Position numbers and translations under genes: made by a program. A stretch of DNA of 64,000 nucleotides from Casuarina equisetifolia. Taxonomy: Eukaryota; Streptophyta; Magnoliopsida; Fagales; Casuarinaceae. Within the stretch, counting starts at the first letter, position 1; the number at the start of each line of letters is the position of its first letter. Below, one piece after another: positions 48,017 through 57,905 of this stretch. The DNA is taken from positions 19,037,274 through 19,101,273 of the forward strand of contig CM052361.1 of the NCBI GenBank assembly GCA_028551475.1, given 5' to 3'. The notes below the pieces were generated by a model. The model saw only the letters and a list, made by a program, of their open reading frames with translations. It searched no databases and was not told the origin of the DNA.

Positions 48017-49980
48017 TATTCAAAGTCTTCGAATTTGATCGAAACCGTGTATGTGGGCAGCCAGTGGGCAATGAGTGCATGACCAAAGTGATGATGAAGA
48101 ACAGTGATAGTTGAGGGGTCTGTTTCGGGTGCGTAGAAAGGTTGCTTTCTGAGAGTTGGTTGATGGGCATGGTTTCTTTATCCTGATCCTCCGTTTGAAA
48201 ATTTAAGCATCTCGTCGTAGTCTTTATCCACACCATTTGTTGTCAGAGGTTGGGCCTGCCTGCCTTCCTTTTCGTCTGTGTTTTGGTTGCGATAGATATG
48301 CCAATATTAACTAAACTTTGATTTTCTTGGTGTTTAGGTTTTACTTCTATTCTATCGCTCACATTTGGAAGACAAAAAGTTTAGTGGGGTGTTTTGATTG
48401 GTCTCTATTTGGAGTACTTCCATGTGCACTCTGAGCTGCCCATATCAGTTTGTAGATTCTCAGACAAGCTTCATTGTCTACAGGCTTGACTTTGCGGATT
48501 CGTACTGCCTTGGGTAAAGTGATTCTTCCGAAAATGCTCATTGTCTCGTTTCTTTCAGTAGTTACAAGCAACGTGTAGGAAACACCGTTGTTCTTCTGGA
48601 ATTTGTGTGTTCATTGTTAGGCTTTTTGCCTCCTCTGGTGCCTTGTTTCAGTCACTAGGGTCATTAATCTGTTGTAGGCCTTATGTCCTGTCAAACATTC
48701 GTCAGAATTAGTTGATGCAGAAAACAGTAGAAGCAGCTTTAAATAACTGGTGGACTTGGTTGTTCTTCAGCATTTAAGATATTAGTTGTGCATCTTATCT
48801 CACTGCTACAGTTATTCCCAATTGAGAATGACCAATTATTATGGGAGCAGATTTTGTGCGAAAATTTTGGTTTGATAGTGTCATTATTCAGTATGTTAAC
48901 TTCATTTCCCTGGTACATTGCTTGAGCACTGTAGTGCGAAATGAACTGGAAGCTTCAGGTGTTTGTTGGCCAACCTTGAATTCGGGCACCCATTTTCCTA
49001 TTTTTGACTTCAAGGCGTTTTGGTTGTTCTGAGAAAACGGATACCACTCTGCTTCTTAATGGTGTTTTCCCCTCCTCCCTGTCACCCCCCGTCCCATCCT
49101 CTCCTCATTTCTTCTTTTTCAGAATAAATGACTAGAAACTGAAGGCTGAAACCGTGCTCCTTCAGCACTGTTTTGATGTCCAGCTCATCTCACTTCTGAG
49201 GCACGAGTGCAAGCCGTTTATATCCAGCTAATCTTAATATATGCAACTTGATGGTATCTTTTTTCATAGGTTTTGTTCACGGAATTAAGCTTTTGGTTAT
49301 TCATTCATTTCAATAATAAATCAATTTCTTCTTTCTTTGGATATTAAGTTCTTTATTTATTGAAATGTCATCTATTGTCGGCTATGTCGAGCTTATAGAG
49401 AATTGCAGATTGAAATTTAAGGACTAAGCTCTTGTTCCTAATGAAGGTTGATTTAGAACATTCTTTTTCTGTTATTTTATTATTATTATTGTTATTGTTG
49501 TTGTTGTTGTTGTTGTTGTTGTTATTATTATAATTATAATTATTATTATTATTACTATTAATAAATGATTTTACCAAGAGCCTAGCTTTGATTGTTCATT
49601 TGGTTCTCTGGTTTTCTAAAGAATCCTGGTATTTTTCTTTAGACTAACTGAAATTGCTACAAGTGACCATAGCAAATAGAAGATCCACCCTTTTTTTTTT
49701 TTTCTTCAATTGCTCGGTAAATGGAGATGCAGCCTAGCCTTTTCTATTTCTAATATTTTGGCTTGCTAGCAACATGACTTTGACTAGTAAGTGACATGGG
49801 TCAAAATATATGGTTAATTTGACTTTAAAAATGACAAATATCTGCTGTTAGTTATAAGGTGAAAATGTGGGAATTATCGGTTTGTTCTTCCATAAAATTG
49901 TGAAGTGCATAGTTTTTGTGATTTGCGGCAGTGTATTGACTAGCTTCATTTATATTCTTAAAAGTGTCAGGGTGGAGTAG
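48017..49980 (+). other. Probable leader intron(s) of NCRK
   Basis: T-rich sequence between the putative leader exon and the coding start. It contains a (TTG/TTA)n microsatellite at about 49472-49562 and a poly-T tract at about 49691-49704. An acceptor-like GTGTCAG ends near 49970, 10 bases before the ATG. No coding exon was recognised. Confidence 0.4.
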
Positions 49981-52900
49981 ATGAAGCTTGAAAGGGAAGT
50001 TGTCATTGCCTGTCTCATCATCTTAATTTGGGTTCAGCAAAGTGATTGTGGTTAGTATTAAAACTTATATTGGCAGAATTCATTTTTAATCATTGTTAAT
50101 TAGCTAAGGAAGATCTAATAAGATTCCTGGTAGGCTGAGTTCTGAAAATTGAAGAGGCCCAAAATCTGCAATTTGTAACTACGAAGCTTGTTTATCAAGC
50201 TTTACATATGTTATCTATTTTAACTAAAACTATCTGACATCTAGCAAGAAACAATGGACCTTGTTTCTCAAGTTGAATATTTGTCTGCAGATGAACTTTC
50301 TAATACTTCTGGCATAAGCAAATGGACATGTAAATGCTCTTTGTATCAAGGAGACAGGAGCTATGGTCTTAAAACCAACTGTTCGACTTCCTGCGATTGC
50401 ATTCCAGGTGTGCTGCTGCTTTATGGTCTTGGCATACGGGAGCTTCCATTTCACATTTTAAACTAATTGATAATAATTTGCTGCTGATAAACATTTTGCA
50501 GAACTATCTCTCTCCCTATTGCTTTCAGTGCCTGTTTGTCTATTGAATTTCTCACAAATGTATTCTCGTTCAAATTGCTTGCTTTTGCAAACTTTCACTA
50601 GCAGATACATACAGTTCAGTCTCAACAGTTCATTGTTTCTAGTTAATCATTTAGTACTTGAACTTTCCATCATTTAGTGCTCAAAAGCTTTAGGTCATGA
50701 ATCACTGGGCAGCTGACTGTTCTCTGTAACTGACTGCATATGATGACTCTATAGATTCTGGAAGAAGTGGGAGCACATGGACATGGACATGTACATGCTC
50801 TGATGGATTCCCTAAAGTAGCTTCTTATAATCTTGATACTAACTGTTTTACGGCCTGCAACTGCAGTTCAGGTATGTTGCTTCCTGTCTCTTTCCCATTC
50901 TGTTGAAATCCTTTTGGAATTTCTTCCTTCAGACTAACTAAATGGGTTAATTTTGTTTTCATGATGAGTGAAATTAATTTTGTTTTTGTGATGAGTGAAA
51001 TCCTTATCACATGATATCACTGGCGTGCTGAATATTATGTCCTGCTTAAAATTAGAGTGTACTCCGTCATGCTCAAATTTAGGGTGTTTTAGTTTAATAT
51101 GTGATTGATCATCCGTTTTATGGGGAATTGTCAGCAACTCATTTGTTTGCACTCCTTTGGTAATGTTGAGGTGCTGTATGGATAATGATGGATCATCTGT
51201 TTCAATCCTATACATCAATTATATGCCATTCTTTATTTTATGATGCTCAAGAGCTTATTAGATGTGGTGATTTCTTCTTAACAGGATCTCTCAGCACAGT
51301 AAAAGACTCAAGAAAGCACATTTCGATCAAAGAAGTTGCGATTATACTACTACTATGTCTTGTAATCGTAACTTTTGCATTTCTTGCCTCTGCTGTTTGC
51401 TTTGTCTATAGAAGGGACAAACGCCCTAGGCAAGCATCAATGTTATCATCAGATAAAGAAAGTTGCAATAGTGCTACCAACTTAGTAAGCCTTAGGACTT
51501 CTTCACTGCTAGGGAAGAAAGTTACGGCAGATTTCCCCTTAAATTCTTCAACAGGCAAGTCATATTTTGACTTTGTTGTAAGGTTGTTGCCAAAAGGATA
51601 TTTCATCAGATTTTATTGCTCGTGTTTTTGTATCAATTAGAACCTGATTTTCCTTATTTTCATCTCACAGGGTGCTTCCCGAAGGCTTCATCCTTATTTG
51701 GAAGCAAAAAGGGAAATATTCATGGAACCATCATCCACTTCACATACTCTCAGTTGGAAAGTGCAACTGAAAGCTTCTCAAACTCTAATCTTATAGGAGT
51801 TGGAGGAAGCAGCTATGTTTATCACGGTTGGCTAAATGGCAAATCTGTGGCAATTAAGCGATTAAAGTCCCTGGGAGGACCAGATGCAGAGTTTCTGTTT
51901 TTAACTGAGGTAGCCTTGACTTTTCATTAGACTTCATTCCTTGGTTAAGTCATCTTGTTTCCAGATATCTTGAAGAAAAAGAATATGAAGATTGTTTAAT
52001 TTTCTCCATGTGACGTTTGTGGGCATTTCAAAATCTTGTTTTGCTCAGATTGAACTGTTATCCAGACTTCATCACTGTCATGTGGTCCCCTTGCTTGGCT
52101 ACTGCTCGGAATACCTAGGAAAAAGTGCTGAGAGGCTACTGGTGTTTGAATACATGCCTAAAGGTAGTTTGAGAGATAATCTGGATGGAGTTTCTGGGAA
52201 AGATATGGGTTGGGCTACTCGAGTTGCAATTGCAACTGGAGCTGCAAGAGGCTTGGAGTATCTACACGAAGCAGCTGCTCCAAGGATACTGCATTGTGAT
52301 GTCAAATCAACAAACATTCTCCTGGATGATAGTTGGACAGCAAAAGTAAGAACCTTGATTTTGTTTAGAATGTTATGATTTTAACCTCGCAGTATGAGGG
52401 AAGGGAAAAAGACCATAACCTGTATTGACTCTTAATTTTATTTTCTCGGTGAGTTTCTTCAAATGGGGTTTCATAAATAAAGTAACTCCTGCTTTCACAG
52501 TCAATAGAGTCTTGCACTATTGCACCTTTTTACCCCAAAACATTTGGATATTTAGGTGGTCAACTCATTTCTTGGGTGTGCCAGTGTCTTATTACCTCAT
52601 GAAATAATATGAGACCATTGTAACATAGGTGCTATCATCATGACCAATATCACCGGAGAACAAAGCTTTGATAGTTCATCTTATTTGCTTGATGTGTTTC
52701 TTTTGAACAGATTACTGATCTTGGTATGGCTAAATGCTTAAGAGCTGATGGTGTCCCCAGCTGTTCCAATTCTCCAGCAAAAATGCAGGGAACTTTTGGC
52801 TATTTTGCACCAGAGTACGCTATTGTTGGAAAACCCTCTCTCAAGTCAGATGTTTTTAGTTTTGGGGTAGTTCTTCTTGAGCTTATTAGTGGTCGACGGC

Positions 52901-55516
52901 CCATATATAAATCAACAAGCAAAGGAGAAGAAAGCCTTGTCATTTGGGTATTGTAAATCCTCCCTGTGTTACCACATGAAAGAAGTTGCTTTAAAATGCG
53001 TTTTCTATCTCATCTGCTAACTCAAACTTTCTTCTTTCAAATCTTAAAAAAAAAAAAAGTGATCAACTTATCAATCTCAATATTTCCTCACTCAGTTGGA
53101 GAAACACATTTTTCTTATTCTTTTGCCAATGCATGAGAGATCACCCTGGGTCAAATTGCATTTTATGAATTTTAGGATTCTTATTAGAAACTAGGTGTGA
53201 GAAGCACATGAGGACTTGATAATTGTCTCGACCAGTTTGTGATACAGGTTTGTGTACGAGTAAAAGAGTTCACTTCATCTTGTGAGAAAACATGGAAGCA
53301 TTCTGCTGACGGTCAGCTATCTTGTTAAGAATCCAGGGTTGTCATTTTGGCGCTTCTGCAATCAAACAGCTGGCCTCAGTTGATATAGGCATCGGTGTCT
53401 TGACCTTTATAGATTACGCTGATCTTTAATTTTTTTTTCCTGTATCTTTTTCTGTCTACGTCGTGTTTAGTAATATGATAAGGTTATTTACAGTTTCCAT
53501 GTTGGAGTAACATGCATATTATTTATTTATTATTATTTATTATTATTTGTTATTATTTTTTGGTGTAGGCTACCCCACGATTACAGGATAGTAGGCGGGT
53601 AATTTCAGATCTGCCTGATCCACGCTTAAATGGGAATTTTCCAGAAGAAGAGATGCAAATAATGGCTTACTTAGCAAAGGAGTGCCTTTTATTAGATCCT
53701 GATGATCGACCAACAATGAGTGAGGTTGTTCAAATTCTTTTAACTATTGCACCTGCGCAGTCTAGAAGGAGAAATCGTCCTGTCTATGTTTACCAGGTGA
53801 ATACACTTTTACAGTTGTAACGCTAGGTATCTTACTTTGCTGCATCGTTATTCCTGTCTTGTACTCGATCTTCTATCCCATTTTACTAGTTATTGTACAA
53901 CAATGGGAAGACCTTGTTCATTTTTTTGTAGTCCATTTTTGTTGCTGGTTGTTTAGACCTCTTAGCAACTATTAGAGGGAAGCTAGTTTAGTATGAATTT
54001 TATGATATACTGGGGGGAAGAATTTGAAATTTTTTTAGCGTTTTCAAAACTCTGGAATTAAAAATGGGGCAGGTGGTTAATTCCAATTCAATTTCGGTTG
54101 TTTGAATGAATATAGTTTTAAATTTAAGTATTACAGCACAATTATACTTGCAATGGTGACAATGACTTAGTATTGGTGGTGGTGCGGTGTACTAGCGTTT
54201 ATCATGCTGAGAGTCTTGGCGGCAGCAAAAGTGGCAGTGATTACAATGGAAGAGGTGATTGTGCAGCTGTGCTAGCGGTGATAGTAGTATAATGTGTAAT
54301 AATATGAGAACTGCCACCTCTTCTTCCGTGGTATTGCCTAAAATGTCAAGTTTACATAATGATACCATTCTTTGGGATTATGAACTGCAGATGAGGATGA
54401 ATAAAATTTTCAAGTTAAAAATTCCAAAGGATTTTGAAATAATTCACATAATAAACTAAATAAGGGAAACAAACATAGAATTACTAATTTACAACTTCAA
54501 ATTTAATCCCACCTCAAAATTTCTTGTCCATGCGGCATTAAGTGATTTTAAATCTTCTATAGAGCAACGACATAAGTGTACATCAACGAGGTCTAGTTGG
54601 TCCAAACTGATAATGCATATTTGTACAAACCTGGCCTGGCCCGTTGTTTCAGAAAATGAATCAGATGAGCAAGCTAGACGTCTGAAAAGACTCTGTTTCT
54701 TCCTCAACTTGTGTCTTTTTTCCTCAAAATAGATGCCTATTGAATAACTAGGCAATGTCAGTCTATAAAGTGAAGTTCAATTGGATGTTTCTTCTACATG
54801 TGTCATAGCAAATAAAGTTTCATATTTGTATCTCATTTTTGTATGTGAGAGTCTTACCCTTCTTGCTCTTAGCCATGGCGCAATTATATAAAAAGGGGGC
54901 ACTACAGGGAAAAAGAGAAGTATTATTTTTTTTCTGTACATTATAATTATGAATGAAGCTATTAGAAGGTAATTCAAATTAGCTAGATTTTGCTCAGAAC
55001 CTTATACTAGCTGAACTGATCATGAAATTTTCTTGTGCAATATAGAGGTCATCTCCCCACAGGATGAAAAGTGAATCTTATTTTCAGAGATCTCGCAGCC
55101 AAGTGGAGAAGAGGCCAGGCCAATCCAGTAAACGTTCAGCTCAGTGCTCAGTGCAATTATCAGGTCCTATTGATATAGAAGACATAAGGCCAGCTGCATC
55201 AAGTAAAGAATCAACTCCGCGTTCTCTGGCAGTAGATATTGACAGCACATTGCCCGTTGGGAACAACGGTAAGCAAGCGATGGTGCATATTGACAGAGCG
55301 CTGTCTGTTGGAAACAAAAGTAAGGAAGCGGCAGTAGATATTGACAGCACAATGCTGGTTGCGAACAACAATAAGGAAGCCGGTAGAGCTTCGGTCGAGT
55401 ATATGGAGAGATTGATCCTCTTGACTTCAAATAGTAGGAATCAGCGAGCCTTGGATGATGAAACTGTGGACTTAACTGAGCCACGGCTTGAATCATTCTG
55501 TGTGAAAAATTATTAA
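49981..55516 (+). CDS. NCRK: Receptor-like serine/threonine kinase NCRK
   Basis: Plasma-membrane/endosomal receptor-like kinase of the NCRK family. Nine coding exons: 49981-50050, 50291-50407, 50755-50871, 51285-51554, 51671-51909, 52049-52345, 52711-52947, 53569-53796, 55046-55516; all phases agree, 681 aa (longer than about 565 recalled for Arabidopsis). The signal peptide is [19 protein letters not shown]. Two Cys-rich modules follow (residues about 25-100), then a TM helix at about 120-142 ([19 protein letters not shown]). The kinase has [14 protein letters not shown] with the ATP-site Lys, [15 protein letters not shown] and [11 protein letters not shown] replaces HRD and DLG replaces DFG; DLG is also found in the Arabidopsis protein. 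The tail keeps [13 protein letters not shown], a family signature. An in-frame TAG just before the ATG fixes the start. Intron 4 uses a GC donor. Confidence 0.92.
50291..50871 (+). other. NCRK: Duplicated Cys-rich ectodomain exons of NCRK
   Basis: Exons 50291-50407 and 50755-50871 are both exactly 117 bases, both begin and end in phase 1, and encode related modules: [14 protein letters not shown] and [14 protein letters not shown]. This is a clean exon duplication that adds a second six-Cys-type unit to the extracellular part. Confidence 0.85.
51555..51670 (+). other. NCRK: GC-AG intron of NCRK
   Basis: The exon ends ACAG and the intron begins GCAAGT, a near-perfect GC-donor consensus. The acceptor is CATCTCACAG at 51661-51670. 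Only this junction joins LNSSTG to CFPKASS in the correct phase. Confidence 0.75.
55232..55384 (+). repeat. NCRK: Three 51-bp coding repeats in the NCRK tail
   Basis: Units 55232-55282, 55283-55333 and 55334-55384 encode [34 protein letters not shown] and [17 protein letters not shown]. They lie after the kinase domain and before the conserved C-terminal DLTEPR motif, and account for part of the extra length over Arabidopsis NCRK. Confidence 0.9.
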
Positions 55517-56355
55517 GACGACTTGAGAAGAGCTAACCCACATTACTTGGCGAAAGAGCTAACATGGTTCTGCTGCGGTAAGCGTCTGTTGAAATTCTTC
55601 ATTGGTTGTGAATTGCTTCTGAGGATTTCTTCTTCATTTTTGTTGTTTTTTCCTAAGAGAAGAAAGGTCGTATAAGAGGTTTTAGATTAATCATATAAGT
55701 TCCTTGATTGTATCCAAGGCATCTTTGGTTATTTATGTACAGATGAAAGTATATAGAACACATGTTTGATAGTAGAAGATAGATCAGATAATAAGGTTCA
55801 CTTGTATGAGCACATCATCAGCCGTGGCCTAAGTAATTTTGAGTGTTGGGAACTGGTGTGTCACAATTAGGCCCTGTATCCTACCATGGCGCTCAGAGGG
55901 CTGCTCCCCTGATCCATGCAATGGCTATGTGGCTGATTCCATCACTCAAATCGATGAACAAGAACATATTTTCTGGACTATCTTGTCTAATCTCACTCCA
56001 AAGTGCGAGTTTTTGGCTTCATTTGACCAATCATTGTATGCGTTTGAATTTGGAATCAAGCTCAACGACAAGATCTAGGGAAGCAACACGATTCAGGCAG
56101 GTGCTTTTTGACTTATGGGCCCATGTAAATACCGTATGCTCCGCGCTATGTGAGTTAAGTCTAGCGATTCGAGTAGTTGTCAACGCGCAGCAACGATGGA
56201 CACTTGGGTCGTCTGGTAGTTGGAGCCCATAGGTTGTGGAAGTCTCGTTTGAATGGTAGATAGAGGTACGACTATGAGGAAAGTACGTTGCCGTATGTTT
56301 ACTCATACATGCCATCCGCTTCCTTGGTTGAAAGAGTCCCATCGGATTGTCTGCA
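55517..56355 (+). other. NCRK 3' UTR and leader region of the following small gene
   Basis: No recognisable protein. The open frames at 55839-56078 and 55843-56232 overlap in different frames and match no family I know. The NCRK transcript probably ends before about 55830, and the CYSTM-like gene's leader probably starts after that. The boundary is not visible. Confidence 0.4.
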
Positions 56356-56592
56356 ATGGATCCACCTCCACCGAGCACGCCGCTGCTGTCCCCCGGTCCA
56401 CCTGGCGGTGGATTCTTGGAGTGCTGGTGAGATGCTTTTCCTTCCCCTCCTTCAAAACTTTGACATTGTAATGTCCTTTCTTTTCTCTAATCCCTGCGGC
56501 TTTCATCTTGCAGTTTGTGGTTTCTGTGCTGCTGTGGTTTATTCAGAAGCTGCTTCCCTCCTCTGTTCGAGCCTGGGCCTCCTCCTCCCTAA
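56356..56592 (+). CDS. Small Pro/Cys-rich CYSTM-like peptide, two exons, 49 aa
   Basis: Exon 1 is 56356-56426 and exon 2 is 56514-56592, with an 87-base GT-AG intron (GTGAGA..CTTGCAG) splitting a Cys codon. The peptide begins MDPPPPSTPLLSPGPPGG, continues GFLECCLWFLCCCGLFRSCF and ends in a FEPGPPPP tail. The middle resembles the C-terminal Cys-rich transmembrane (CYSTM) module, which in plant proteins reads like GFLEGCLAALCCCCLLD.CF. The combination of a Pro-rich head and Cys-rich hydrophobic core suggests a membrane-associated, possibly palmitoylated stress-related peptide. Both exons are GC-richer than the flanks. In the unspliced frame a stop follows at TGGTGA, so only splicing yields the core. 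The AATAAA near 56925 could end the transcript. Confidence 0.65.
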
Positions 56593-57010
56593 ATGGCCAA
56601 TTGCTGTTGTACCTCATTTTCTATGTTAGGAAATAGAGTGAATTGTGAGTTAACTTCTTCTGTTTTGGTCCTTCGGTTGTTGTTGATTCATCTGGATGTT
56701 ACACAAAATCTGGTTGGTGGCAAGTACTTGCCTCTTTTTGCTTTGGTTCACCTTCTTTCCCGACTTTAATCTCTGGATGTCAAAATCAGTGTTCAAATGT
56801 TTAGGCTAAAGCTTTGCACATTTGTGCTTTACGAAAATTCCACTACGAACCAAAGATATTGTCTGTTTCTATCTCCTCTACGAGCAGAAGAAGAGCCATG
56901 GAAAAGTGAAACCCTGCAAGAAAAAATAAAACGAAGAAAATACCAATGCCGATACCACCGTCTGATTTACAGTCAGCTGCATAGTTTCCACTTTTTACCA
57001 TGAATTGAAA
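56593..57010 (+). terminator. Probable 3' UTR of the CYSTM-like gene
   Basis: T-rich, non-coding sequence with AATAAA at about 56925. The open frame at 56797-57003 has no recognised family. Confidence 0.35.
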
Positions 57011-57689
57011 TTCACACTAAATATGTTCGCTGCTGCATTCACCTTCAAAACAACATCTTCACGCACTCAAACCATATTTGGATTCATGTGAACAATAGAA
57101 ATTGCTAGCAACTATTGTCAATTTTCCCCAGCCAAACGTTCTGGATAGCAAGGGAGGCACAAAGACTAAATCTTTACTCGTGGTAGATTGGGATGACAAA
57201 TCAAATTACTTAATTGAAAGATAATATCATGGCTTTTAGAATTCATACCCCTCAATATTTTCTTTTGTGGGCATAGTGGTTATGAAAACAAAAAATAAAC
57301 CAAGGAAGAATATGAAAGAGTGAGGTATGCATGAAATTTGTAGCAAACCCAGCTGGTGGGAAGATCAAGTTGTCGTACAAGTTCACGGAAGTATTTTTAA
57401 CCTTGGATGACTAGACATAAAATTTGCTTTGTTAGAACTTCGCCAAGTTAATAACTTTATCTCCTAGACCTAATCCAAAAAATTAAAAAATTAAAAAAAC
57501 TTGCATTCTTTCCAAAAAATTATGGTTGAAGAGAGTTTTTTTAGTATTTTCTATTCAAAAACTATAATTATAAAAGTTAAAGAGAATTTCTCCAATCTTT
57601 CTTTTTTGAAAGATTGTAGTTGTGTAGTTTATATATTTGAAAAGACTTTCTATACTTTCTTATAGTACATAGATATTGCACTAAATTGT

Positions 57690-57905
57690 TCCAAGGGGAA
57701 GATTGTTAGGGTTGGTTGTCATTATAATTAGGGATCTCTATGTAATTATGAAGCTAGAAAAATATCTTTCAGATGTAGTTGGTTTTTTGGTAGTATTTGG
57801 TCAAAATTCTTATCCTTTTGTAAAAATAGGAGGCTAGAGAGTCCCCTTGGGGAGTAGGACATTATGAAATTTCAAAAGATACAATTTGGTTGAATTCCCC
57901 TAATA
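57690..57905 (+). repeat. Possible LTR remnant
   Basis: CCAAGGGGAAGA at 57691-57702 looks like a polypurine tract and is followed by TTGTTAGGGTTGG, a frequent plant copia LTR start. About 200 bases later TAAGTATCAAAGCC (57901) resembles the TGGTATCA-type primer-binding site. Having both a polypurine tract before and a primer site after one LTR is unusual and would fit tandem or truncated elements. No pol motif was found nearby. Confidence 0.3.

Noticed and set aside
49472..49562. CRISPR-like or structured repeat array
   Set aside because: It is a simple TTG/TTA microsatellite without spacers.
55839..56232. Two overlapping open frames between NCRK and the CYSTM-like gene
   Set aside because: They use different frames over the same bases, have no family match and no splice support; treated as UTR or intergenic.
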